DNA of 19,847 nucleotides from CAVZLD01 sp964522605 (GTDB lineage Bacteria; Planctomycetota; Planctomycetia; Pirellulales; Pirellulaceae): assembly GCA_964522605.1 (NCBI GenBank), contig CAZFWV010000101.1:1-19847 (forward strand). Reading direction: 5' to 3'. The position numbers were made by a program, and so were the translations under genes. How positions within the stretch are numbered: position 1 is the stretch's first letter; the number at the start of each line of letters is the position of its first letter. The notes below the pieces were generated by a model. The model was not told the origin of the DNA, made no database searches, and saw nothing but the letters and a program-made list of their open reading frames with translations. Positions 12,934-19,847 of the stretch are shown here, piece after piece.

Positions 12934-13872
12934 CTAGTTTGGGCTCGCGTACTGCCGCACCGGGTACGGTCCCGGTAAGGTAACCAAGCGAAACACCGAC
13001 CCCAGCCGACGCGCGCGGAGGATTGCAGCCACCCGCTGCGCATGCCGGACGTTGCGGCAAACACCAAAATAACCACTGCCACTACCACTGAGTTGATGCG
13101 ATCCGACATCCAACCGTTCGAAGGCTCTCCGCACGACCGCCAATTGCGGCATGGTTTCCATGGCGGCCGTTTGCAGGCGGTTGAAGTAACCGCGAGGATG
13201 CCGATCGGGCAGTCGCACTCGTTGATTCCTCAGCCATCCGTCCACGCGGTGAGGTTCCGCCGGCACCGCGGTTCGCTGATAGACCGCTGCGGTCGAGAGT
13301 CCCTGGGGTGGTCGAACCAGCACGACCGATTGCGGTGGGCCGGCCCAGACCGGCTCAACTCGCTCGCCCCGACCGCGACAAACGGCCGCGCCACCCGCCA
13401 AAAAAAACGGGATGTCGCTCCCCAGTTCGGCAGCCACAGACGAAAGCCGATCCGCCGACCAGTTGAGCCCCCAGAGGAGATTCGCACCCACCAGGGCCGC
13501 CGCGGCATCACTGGAACCTCCGCCAAGACCCGATGCGGATGGAATCCGTTTGACTAATTGGACCCGTAATCCCCGATCGACACCGCTCCGCTCACGCAAT
13601 CGAATCAACGCGCGATAGACCAGATTCTCTTCTCGCGCGGGCAGATCGCCCAATGCCAACCCTCCGACTCGTGCCGTCGACCAACGGCACTGCAGGTCGA
13701 TTCCCCGATCGTCACTCAAACTCAAGCGTAGAGTGTCAAACAGACTGACGGGCGTCATGAGTGTTTCAATCTCATGAAATCCGTCGTCGCGCCGACTCAG
13801 CACCTCAAGAAAGAGGTTCAGCTTGGCCGGGGTCCAGATTTCGATCCGCGTCCTGCGTCGAAGCACATACAT
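12934..13872 (-). CDS. ispE: 4-diphosphocytidyl-2-C-methyl-D-erythritol kinase
   Basis: 312 residues, a normal IspE length. It phosphorylates CDP-methylerythritol with ATP in the cytosolic MEP pathway to isoprenoids. GHMP-kinase features are intact: PAKLNLFLEV near the N-terminus (K17 matches the catalytic Lys of E. coli IspE), GFHEIETL, the ATP loop PSASGLGGGSSDAAAAL (111-127), GSDIPFFLAGG with D153 as catalytic base, and the C-terminal QLSGSGSGYFG motif. ATG 13872 has AGG 6 nt upstream. The Cys-poor C-terminal end runs slightly past the usual end. A good promoter lies about 125 nt upstream (13997-14024), and spoVG follows after 12 nt, so the two form an operon. Confidence 0.94.
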   Translation of the reverse strand: MYVLRRRTRIEIWTPAKLNLFLEVLSRRDDGFHEIETLMTPVSLFDTLRLSLSDDRGIDLQCRWSTARVGGLALGDLPAREENLVYRALIRLRERSGVDRGLRVQLVKRIPSASGLGGGSSDAAAALVGANLLWGLNWSADRLSSVAAELGSDIPFFLAGGAAVCRGRGERVEPVWAGPPQSVVLVRPPQGLSTAAVYQRTAVPAEPHRVDGWLRNQRVRLPDRHPRGYFNRLQTAAMETMPQLAVVRRAFERLDVGSHQLSGSGSGYFGVCRNVRHAQRVAAILRARRLGSVFRLVTLPGPYPVRQYASPN

Positions 13873-14491
13873 GCCTTACCTGCACGATTCATCCCTCTGG
13901 GTTTCCATCCCAAACGTAGAAAAGCGCGACACCTTGCGAGAATGAATGAATGCATGTTCGATGAAACGTCAGACGGCCACAAGCAGATTTTCCAAAATTT
14001 TAGTCGGGTCCTGACCCTGGTCAACATCAGACCGAACCGCTGGGGCACGATCTTTTGCGCCCCGGGAAACCCTCCGCTACTCGGGCGAGTCCCCCCAGAC
14101 CGTCGAGTCGCAGGGAAAATGGGCGGCCCAACTTCCCCAAACGCTGGCCCTACGCCCGCGCACGATCGTCGTTGAGAACGGAGAAATCGCACGATTCATC
14201 GTCAGGCTGATGTTCTCGTCACCCTCCAACAGCGCGCTGCCTCGAAGACGACAGTGAAATCAACGCAAATCGCACAGACACCCCAGAACCCCAGGGATTC
14301 CACCCAAATGCGGGAGGCGGGAGGCTGCAAGTCGAGGAATGCGCGGATCCCCGGGGTCTGAGAGTTCCGATTGTCGAGGGGAAGACAGATTCTGGATTGG
14401 CAAGTTGAGAACCGCGAGGGATGAGGGATTTCGACGGATCTCCCCCGGACCCGTAGTCGCAGTCCTCAACAATCGAAACTCCTTTTGTTCG
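13873..14491. other. Intergenic region between rarA 3' end and ispE
   Basis: About 620 nt without a gene I can support; the open frames lack ribosome sites and domain features. The ispE-side third holds the promoter at 13997-14024. Near 14342-14360 there is a GATCCCCGGGGTC palindrome that could be part of the rarA transcript end. No tRNA-like sequence seen. Confidence 0.5.
13997..14024 (-). promoter_or_regulatory. Putative sigma70 promoter for ispE-spoVG
   Basis: On the minus strand TTGACC (14024-14019) and TAAAAT (14002-13997) are separated by 16 nt, each one base off consensus. The leader to the ispE ATG would be about 120 nt. Confidence 0.6.
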
Positions 14492-15832
14492 TCAATCTTC
14501 GGCTCGTCCACCCCGGTCGGCCGATCCGGAAAGGCGACGCCGAATCTGCTCGAGACGCTCCGCCAATTCCTGTTCGAACCCACGAGGCACGGGATGGTAA
14601 TAGGTGCGGTCGATTCCCAGATACTCCTGCGCAACGATGCCCTCTGGATCCTCGTGCGAATACTGGTAGTCGTCTCCGTGGCCGAGTCGGGCGGCGCCCG
14701 GGTAGTGTCGATCTCGCAAATGACGCGGCACCGGTTGGATCCGGTCCTTCTGAACGTCTTCCCGTGCTGCGGAGATGGCCATCGTGGCGGCGTTCGATTT
14801 TGGTGCGCACGCAAGGTAGGTCACAGCCTGGGCCAGGTTCAACTGACACTCGGGCAAACCGACGAATTCGCAGGCGTGCAAGGCGGCAACTGCCAGCGGC
14901 AAGGCGTGCGGATCGGCGTTACCAACGTCCTCACTGGCCAGAATCACCAGGCGACGACAGAGAAATCGGACGTCTTCTCCCCCAACCAGCATCCGCGCCA
15001 GCCAGTAGATCGCGGCGTCGGGATCACTTCCACGGATACTCTTGATCAGAGCACTTGCGCAATCGTAGTGTGAATCTCCCTGCGCATCATAAGCCATGGA
15101 CTTTCGCTGAACGGATTCGGCCACGAGGGATCGCGTCAATGGGACGGGCTGGGTGTCCGACGAAAGAACGGCAACTTCGAGCGCGGACAGTGCTCGCCGC
15201 GCATCGCCATCACAAACGGCGGCCAAGAAATCCAGTGCCTCGTCCTCAACAACGATCGCTCGGTCACCCAACCCACGGTCGGAATCCCGCAGGGCCGTCA
15301 GCAATAATTGTTTGATTTCGTTCTCGGAAAGTGGTTCAAACTGGAAGATCTGACTACGACTCACCAGCGCGGCATTGACTGCAAAGAAGGGATTAGATGT
15401 CGTGGCGCCTACGAGAATCACGACGCCTTCTTCGACATCGTGCAGCAGAACATCCTGCTGGGCCCGATTGAAGCGATGAATCTCATCCACGAACAACAGT
15501 GTACGTCGGCCCGACGCAGCCAATTCATCGTGCGCTTCCTGCAGCAGCCCACGAAGGTCCTTCACGCCACTGGTCACCGCGCTCAGTTCACGATAGTGGG
15601 CGCGCGTTTCGTGGGCCAAAAGCTGCGCCAACGTCGTTTTCCCCGTGCCGGGAGGGCCATAGAAGATCACGGAGCCGAGCCGATCGGCGGACAACAACCG
15701 CCGAAGCAGTCGGCCCTCGCCCAAAAAATGTTGTTGCCCGACGAATTCCTCCAGAGAACGAGGCCGCATTCGCGCCGCCAGAGGCTGGGCGCGCCGAAAA
15801 TGGCTCTTCTCCATTCCATCAAACAACGACAT
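14492..15832 (-). CDS. rarA: Replication-associated recombination AAA+ ATPase RarA (MgsA)
   Basis: 446 residues, the usual size of RarA/MgsA/Mgs1-WRNIP1 proteins, homotetrameric ATPases acting at stalled forks with SSB. Walker A is GPPGTGKT (59-66), Walker B LLFVDE (D116, E117) and sensor 1 GATTSNP (142-148). The C-terminal half carries the MgsA signature (GGEDVRFLCRRLVILASEDVGN, then the LPECQLNLAQAVTYLA region) and ends with YQYSHEDPEG, YLGIDRTYYHPVPRGFE. ATG 15832 is chosen because AGAAGGAG lies 6 nt upstream and MSLFDGM is a normal start; an earlier in-frame start at 15913 would add 27 residues unlike the family. The gene is divergent from the radical SAM gene. The last 15 residues are Arg/Gly-rich. 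Confidence 0.95.
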   Translation of the reverse strand: MSLFDGMEKSHFRRAQPLAARMRPRSLEEFVGQQHFLGEGRLLRRLLSADRLGSVIFYGPPGTGKTTLAQLLAHETRAHYRELSAVTSGVKDLRGLLQEAHDELAASGRRTLLFVDEIHRFNRAQQDVLLHDVEEGVVILVGATTSNPFFAVNAALVSRSQIFQFEPLSENEIKQLLLTALRDSDRGLGDRAIVVEDEALDFLAAVCDGDARRALSALEVAVLSSDTQPVPLTRSLVAESVQRKSMAYDAQGDSHYDCASALIKSIRGSDPDAAIYWLARMLVGGEDVRFLCRRLVILASEDVGNADPHALPLAVAALHACEFVGLPECQLNLAQAVTYLACAPKSNAATMAISAAREDVQKDRIQPVPRHLRDRHYPGAARLGHGDDYQYSHEDPEGIVAQEYLGIDRTYYHPVPRGFEQELAERLEQIRRRLSGSADRGGRAED

Positions 15833-15838
15833 CGAGTA

Positions 15839-15846
15839 CTCCTTCT
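15839..15846 (-). promoter_or_regulatory. Ribosome binding site fixing the rarA start
   Basis: AGAAGGAG on the minus strand, 6 nt before ATG 15832. It decides this start over the upstream one at 15913. Confidence 0.8.
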
Positions 15847-16113
15847 GGCCGGAAAACTTACTCGCATCGACCGGACGAGTAGCTCTCCGGATGCCAAACG
15901 AACAGCCGGTCAAAGCGCGCGAAGATCTCGACTTGGGGCAAGTCGATCACCCGGGACGGATTCCTGAATGCCCCAGGGCCACACAACCATCTTTGCTCCC
16001 GATGTTGTTCCACCTCGAAGGCGTCGTCAATAGATCGACCATTTGCTCGGGGCTTCCAGGTCGGAGGATCCTGTAGATTCGCTGGGATACGGACCTACAA
16101 TGGAACGACAACC

Positions 16114-17199
16114 ATGGCAACTTCTCCCCCCAACCGAATCCGAGGCCGAGCTGCAGCGCAAAATCCGCCGTCGCGGTTTGCGCGCATTCATCTGGAACTC
16201 GACTCGGAAGCGGCCGAAACGGCGGAGCCGCGGGAGGGTGCCGCGCGGACGATCCCGACGGAATACTATCTGGATGATGCCCAGTCCGTGATCTCGGAGA
16301 ATGACAGCCCGGACATTCCCTTTCGCTACAGCCTGAACCCCTATCGCGGATGCAGTCACGGTTGCAGTTATTGCTATGCGCGACCCACCCACGAATACCT
16401 GGGGCTGAGCGCGGGACTCGATTTTGAGACGAAGATTTTCGTGAAGTCGGCAGCCCCGCGTTTGTTCCGCGAATTCCTCGCACGCAATCGATGGCAACCC
16501 CAGCCGATCGCGTTGTCGGGCGTGACCGATTGCTACCAACCGGCGGAGCGGCATTTTGAAATTACGCGACAATGTCTTGAGGTGGCACTCGCGGCACGTC
16601 AACCGCTCAGCCTGGTCACCAAGAACGCGCTCGTCACGCGCGACCTGGACCATCTGGCTTCCATGGCGGAGCATCAGTTGGTCCATGTGGCAATCAGCCT
16701 GACAACGCAAAACCAGCAATTGGCACGCGTGATGGAACCGCAGACGAGCAGTCCGCACGCTCGTCTGCAAACAATCGCCCGATTGACGGCCGCCGGGATT
16801 CCCACCTCGGTGCTCATCGCCCCCGTTCTACCCGGCTTAACGGATATGGAAATTCCGTCGCTGCTGCAGGCGGCGCGAGAACACGGAGCGATCTCGGCAA
16901 GTTATACGCTGCTTCGACTGCCCACTGCGGTGCAACCCGTGTTTTGCGAGTGGCTGCGTCGCAATCTCCCGGACGCAGCCGCGCGTGTCGAAGCTCGAAT
17001 CCGTGCAACACACGAGGGTAACTTGTGTTCGAGCACCTTTGGCGTGCGCATGAAGGGAAGTGGATCGTACGCCGCGCACATCGAACAGACGTTTCAAGTT
17101 TTTTCACGGCGTTGGGGGCTTGATGCTGCCCCGCCCGCGCTCGACACGTCCCATTTCCGCGCTCCGCTCTCCGCCGGGGGACAACAGCGATTGTTTTGA
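16114..17199 (+). CDS. PA0069-family radical SAM protein (SplB-like)
   Basis: 361 residues. The iron-sulfur signature is NPYRGCSHGCSYCYARPTHEYLG, with C80-x3-C84-x2-C87, as in the PA0069/Rv2578c/SplB-like group. The N-terminal RGRAAAQNPPSRF segment (10-22) matches the RGRGA-NP-x-RF lead typical of PA0069-type proteins. Later stretches fit the barrel: DFETKIFVK, ALSGVTDCYQPAE, LSLVTKNALVTRDLD and GIPTSVLIAPVLPGLTD. ATG 16114 has only a weak GGA upstream, and no better in-frame start was seen. The reaction of this group is not established; resemblance to spore photoproduct lyase has led to DNA-repair guesses. Next to rarA (divergent), a DNA-maintenance link is possible but unproven. A nested palindrome begins 25 nt after the stop. 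Confidence 0.88.
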   Translation: MATSPPNRIRGRAAAQNPPSRFARIHLELDSEAAETAEPREGAARTIPTEYYLDDAQSVISENDSPDIPFRYSLNPYRGCSHGCSYCYARPTHEYLGLSAGLDFETKIFVKSAAPRLFREFLARNRWQPQPIALSGVTDCYQPAERHFEITRQCLEVALAARQPLSLVTKNALVTRDLDHLASMAEHQLVHVAISLTTQNQQLARVMEPQTSSPHARLQTIARLTAAGIPTSVLIAPVLPGLTDMEIPSLLQAAREHGAISASYTLLRLPTAVQPVFCEWLRRNLPDAAARVEARIRATHEGNLCSSTFGVRMKGSGSYAAHIEQTFQVFSRRWGLDAAPPALDTSHFRAPLSAGGQQRLF

Positions 17200-17224
17200 C
17201 GCCCCGGCCGCGCGCCGTGGACAA

Positions 17225-17363
17225 CGCGCGTGTTTCGAAGTTGCACGTAGCCGAATTCGTGAGAATTCGGAGGTTTCAAGCAGGGGGCCCCAGCGACAAA
17301 GTCCCCGAATTCTCACGAATTCGGCTACGAACTAACGAAATGTGCAACTTCAAAACGCGCGCG
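17225..17363. repeat. Nested inverted-repeat element of about 139 nt
   Basis: The outer arms CGCGCGTGTTTCGAAGTTGC (from 17225) and their near-complement at 17342-17361 end in GTTGCAC/GTGCAAC. Inside lie two facing palindromic units, 17247-17270 (plus) and 17305-17328 (minus), each GTAG plus CCGAATTC-GTGA-GAATTCGG. They are 34 nt apart around a GGGGGCCCC centre. The inner unit is the same as in the pair at 10417-10481; the outer arms are not seen there. It has the form of a BIME or small MITE without coding capacity. Confidence 0.82.
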
Positions 17364-17390
17364 AGGATTCGACCAAAACGATATGTTCGC

Positions 17391-17449
17391 AAAGTCTCGT
17401 GACTTCAGGCAGTTTGGCGCGGCCGTCCGAATCCTCACAGTTCGGCGAC
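17391..17449. repeat. Degenerate second palindromic pair
   Basis: AAGTC-TCGT-GACTT (17392-17405) and CCGAATCCTCACAGTTCGG (17427-17445, followed by CGAC) resemble the facing units of the neighbouring element but carry several changes. This suggests an older, decayed copy lying 30 nt beyond the intact one. Confidence 0.55.
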
Positions 17450-17580
17450 AGAACAACTTCACGGCGTGGCCGGCGCGCTCGCTTTGCCCCGTCATGATGG
17501 CGTACGACGCAGATGTGGAATAGCGCCGCGTGATTTGTCAAGAGCGATCGCAGCCGGTTTTTCACCGTGCAAAATGTCCC

Positions 17581-17610
17581 TTGGTATCACTTGTCGGCAA
17601 CGTTTATAAT
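17581..17610 (+). promoter_or_regulatory. Putative sigma70 promoter for the DUF2617 gene
   Basis: TTGGTA (17581-17586) and a perfect TATAAT (17605-17610) are 18 nt apart, with a leader of about 70 nt to the GTG start. Confidence 0.6.
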
Positions 17611-17687
17611 ACGGGTTCCGAGTGGATTCGAGAATCGTTTTCGTGTCGTCCGAAGTACCCACCGATTTGCGATAAGGAGCTTCACCG

Positions 17688-18230
17688 GTGCCGGTCGTCC
17701 GACCTAAAATCGCTGAGCTGGTATTCCACGTCTACGGGCGTGCCTTGCATCCGGAGTTGTTTGAGTTTCATCAAACGCGGGTGGTCGAACGAGGCGGATA
17801 TCAAGCCCGAGTGCAGATTACGAGTGCCGGCCATTTGGTGACTTGGCGGTATCAGGGCGTGACGTTGACGGAAGTTGCTGCGGCGGCCCATCATCCACTG
17901 CCGCAGCGCAGACGCTTGCTTTCGCATCGCTTACAGGGCGAGTGCACCGACACCCTCAAGTGTCGCGGTGGCTGTCGCTATCAAATGAGCGTGCAACTCG
18001 AACCACTGGATCCGGAACTGTTCTGGACGTTTCAGCACGAGCTGATCAATGACGGTCGTCGGCAGGGGATGCTGCACGCGTTTGACGCCAGCGGACGCGT
18101 ATCGCTCGGCGCAATCAGTTACATCCACCTGGAAAGCCGCAATCGAAGCCTGCGCGTCCAGGCATTCCACACGTTTCCGGACGATAACGCCATCGTGAAG
18201 AGTCAGTCGTTGTTTCAGCTGCCCGAATAA
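17688..18230 (+). CDS. DUF2617-family protein, unknown function
   Basis: 180 residues from GTG 17688, fixed by AAGGAG 8 nt upstream. It resembles DUF2617 proteins, known from actinobacteria and planctomycetes, in size and in phrases such as ELVFHVYGRALHPELFE near the start and GHLVTWRYQGVTLTEVAA. This match is from memory. No signal peptide or membrane segment, so cytosolic. The middle has CTDTLKCRGGCRYQ, a three-Cys cluster that could bind metal. It then has LEPLDPELFWTFQHEL and a C-terminal beta-rich part with ISYIHLESRNRSLRVQAFHTFPDDNAIVKSQS. It has its own promoter and stands alone. Proteins of this type are often noted as similar to phosphoribosyl or heme-related factors without proof, so no function is given. 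Confidence 0.75.
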   Translation: MPVVRPKIAELVFHVYGRALHPELFEFHQTRVVERGGYQARVQITSAGHLVTWRYQGVTLTEVAAAAHHPLPQRRRLLSHRLQGECTDTLKCRGGCRYQMSVQLEPLDPELFWTFQHELINDGRRQGMLHAFDASGRVSLGAISYIHLESRNRSLRVQAFHTFPDDNAIVKSQSLFQLPE

Positions 18231-18669
18231 CGGCGAGACGACGAGTGCCCGGTTGGTACCTTTGCCGGCAGAATCCGACACGATGACAGATCGTCCGCAG
18301 CAGGTGGGGCGACAGCCGTGGGCATTCCCGGCGCACGCACGTCCCGTTCCTCCGCCATCAGCCGTAGCTGGCTCGTCGCGTCCCTCCCCACGTGAAGGTC
18401 GCGATTTCACCGACTTGCTGCCCGCTCTACCGGGCGAATCGCTCCGGGATCAACTTCGATCGGGCGGGAGGAAATGATTGCTCTCGGCCCGCCGACCACA
18501 TAGGATGGGCGGTTGAGAGTGCGGCGGTGTCTGTTTGCACTGACAAGAAGTTGCCGCCTGGCGTCTTCTCGCGGACGTTGCCCGCGGAGGCGTCGGGACG
18601 GAATTCGGTGAAAGAGTTGAGCTGTTTCTTCTTGTTCGGGCACGACCTGGAAGATAGGGGCATATCTCG
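18231..18669. other. Intergenic region before the LamG gene
   Basis: About 440 nt. One open frame from ATG 18283 could give a 64-residue Pro/Arg-rich peptide, but it has no ribosome site or family feature and is not called. A 10-bp imperfect hairpin lies at 18481-18519 (CTCTC..CCGCC with GGCGG..GAGAG), possibly ending the DUF2617 transcript. No clear promoter for the LamG gene was found. Confidence 0.45.
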
Positions 18670-19847
18670 ATGAGACATCTGAAATGGCAGAGAACCGGTT
18701 GGCCACTGTTGAGTTTCTTTTTGTTGTCGGTGGTTGCGGCCTTCCCTGTTCAGGGGATCGAAACCGCAGGCGAGTTATTCGTCGATCTCGACGCAGCAAC
18801 CCTCGCGGTCGGTGATACGACCTGGATCAACGCGGGCAGTTACACCAACTTCATCGCGGATGGCACCCCGATTGTGACGTTGGATCCGGTTCCGGCCGTC
18901 TACTTTGATGGAACATCCGCGTTTTTCAGCCTGGAGTCCGCACCGGAAGGACTGACCGGTTGGGACGCCACCCGTTCGATTGAGGTTTGGGCATTCAACC
19001 CGGCGACCGTCGGCGAAGAGACGATGGTCGCGTGGGGACGACGCGGTGGTCCCGCGGGTACCAACATGGCCTTCAACTATGGCGATCACGGGACCTGGGG
19101 CGCGGTGGGCCACTGGGGTGACCCGGACGTCAGTTGGACCAGTGATGGCTCCGTCGGCGCCCCCGAAACCGAACAGTGGCATCACCTGGTGTACACGTTC
19201 GATGGCGAAGCGGTGAAGGTCTACTCGGACGGTGAGCTGTGGAACGAAGAAGACATGATTCAGTGGGGCGGTTTGGATACCTACTCGGAGCCCGGCATCG
19301 CGATTGGGTCGCAGTGGCAGACGGACGGAGTGACGCTGAACCCCGGCTTGCGCGCTAACATGTTCATCTCCCGTGTCCGCGTTCACGACGACGTCCTGAC
19401 CGAGGCGCAAATTTCGGCCAACTACGACGAAGAACGCGGTTCCTTCACGGCCGCTCCCGTGATTCCTCCTCCACCTCCCAAGCCGGACCTGGTGGGTCTG
19501 TGGCGGTTTGATGACGAAAACGATCTCGGGCTCGATTCGAGTCAATCCGGCAACAACCTGACGCCAACGGCAGGCGTTTCGTTCGACGGGGATGGAGTCC
19601 TCAACGGGTCGGCTTTCTTCGATGGAGTCGATGGGATGCTGACGTCCAGTGATATCGGTTCCGATCTCCCGACGGGAGACGGCAGCTACACGGTGGCAGC
19701 TTGGATCCAGCCCGAAATGACGGGAGACCGGGGGATTGTGGGCTGGGGTGCCTACGGGTCGGGACGTAGCGTCAATGCGCTGCGGACCATGGGAGATAAC
19801 GGCTTTCGACACTACTGGTGGGGTGCCGATCTCGACGCCTCGGATAT
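18670..19847 (+). CDS. Secreted protein with two LamG-like (concanavalin-type) domains, cut by window edge
   Basis: 392 residues are visible from ATG 18670 and the frame is open at the right edge. Residues 1-29 are a signal peptide (hydrophobic LLSFFLLSVVAAF, cut near VQG-IET). The first LamG/concanavalin-like jelly roll spans about 35-255: AVYFDGTSAFFSL, SIEVWAFNP, QWHHLVYTFDGEAVKVYSDGEL, GIAIGSQWQ and SRVRVHDDVLTEAQISANYDEE, the usual strand pattern of LamG_3 domains. After a Pro-rich linker (VIPPPPPKPD) a second domain starts: LVGLWRFDDENDLGLDSSQSGNNL, SAFFDGVDG, SYTVAAWIQPE. Planctomycetes encode many very large secreted proteins of this kind that bind carbohydrate or cell surfaces. An AGGGG about 10 nt upstream is the only ribosome site. 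What lies beyond the edge, enzyme or further repeats, is not visible. Confidence 0.87.
   Translation, partial: MRHLKWQRTGWPLLSFFLLSVVAAFPVQGIETAGELFVDLDAATLAVGDTTWINAGSYTNFIADGTPIVTLDPVPAVYFDGTSAFFSLESAPEGLTGWDATRSIEVWAFNPATVGEETMVAWGRRGGPAGTNMAFNYGDHGTWGAVGHWGDPDVSWTSDGSVGAPETEQWHHLVYTFDGEAVKVYSDGELWNEEDMIQWGGLDTYSEPGIAIGSQWQTDGVTLNPGLRANMFISRVRVHDDVLTEAQISANYDEERGSFTAAPVIPPPPPKPDLVGLWRFDDENDLGLDSSQSGNNLTPTAGVSFDGDGVLNGSAFFDGVDGMLTSSDIGSDLPTGDGSYTVAAWIQPEMTGDRGIVGWGAYGSGRSVNALRTMGDNGFRHYWWGADLDASD

Noticed and set aside
13873..14491. tRNA or other structured RNA gene between rarA and ispE
   Set aside because: No T-loop or acceptor-stem pattern was seen by eye; only the ispE promoter and a short palindrome are supported.
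17225..17449. CRISPR-like repeats
   Set aside because: The units face each other, form hairpins and do not alternate with equal-length spacers; no cas gene is present.
18283..18477. Possible 64-residue protein after the DUF2617 gene
   Set aside because: No ribosome site, low-complexity Pro/Arg composition, no family resemblance.
18775..19812. 345-codon open frame antisense to the LamG gene
   Set aside because: The plus strand has a signal peptide and two LamG-like domains; the reverse has no recognisable feature.

Overview
The window looks like a chromosomal segment of a planctomycete, most likely of the Pirellulales group. The signs are a GC-rich, densely coded sequence with alternative TTG and GTG starts; an IspE-SpoVG gene pair whose SpoVG carries an inserted zinc ribbon; a DUF2617-type protein; secreted Cys/Tyr-rich and LamG proteins; an LptD-type outer-membrane protein; and GTAGCCGAA-type palindromic repeats between genes. 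The assignment rests on gene content, not on an rRNA or marker gene. No tRNA, rRNA, CRISPR array, insertion sequence or phage gene was seen.

Layout. 1-1133 (-) is the N-terminal half of an RND/MMPL-type exporter that runs off the left edge. Divergent from it, 1533-4597 (+) encodes an LptD/OstA-like outer-membrane protein followed by a DgkA-family lipid kinase. A minus-strand cluster follows (8804 down to 4536): both subunits of a type IIB DNA topoisomerase VI (Top6B then Top6A) and an exported protein of unknown function whose start codon overlaps the Top6A stop. The kinase and exported-protein genes converge and overlap by 62 nt. 9160-10155 (+) holds two small secreted proteins, followed by a strong hairpin and about 890 nt of gene-free sequence with a pair of palindromic repeats.

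11048-12168 (+) is a compact module: two small, very basic proteins sharing a GMHRRR-basic-W C-terminus flank a degenerate receiver-domain protein. Each small gene is followed by a hairpin. 13872-12343 (-) is ispE-spoVG behind a good sigma70-like promoter, and 15832-14492 (-) is the recombination/replication AAA+ ATPase RarA. 16114-17199 (+) is a PA0069-family radical SAM protein, followed by a nested palindromic element and a degenerate second copy. 17688-18230 (+) is a DUF2617 protein with its own promoter. 18670 to the right edge (+) is the start of a secreted protein with two LamG-like domains.

The main points for a second look are four. (1) Top6B carries two gapless, clearly homologous H2TH-like segments (25 of 65 identical by my count) where known archaeal enzymes have one. 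(2) The small-basic-protein / pseudo-receiver / small-basic-protein module has no function I recognise. (3) SpoVG contains a zinc ribbon. (4) The nested palindrome at 17225-17363 shares its unit with the pair at 10417-10481.
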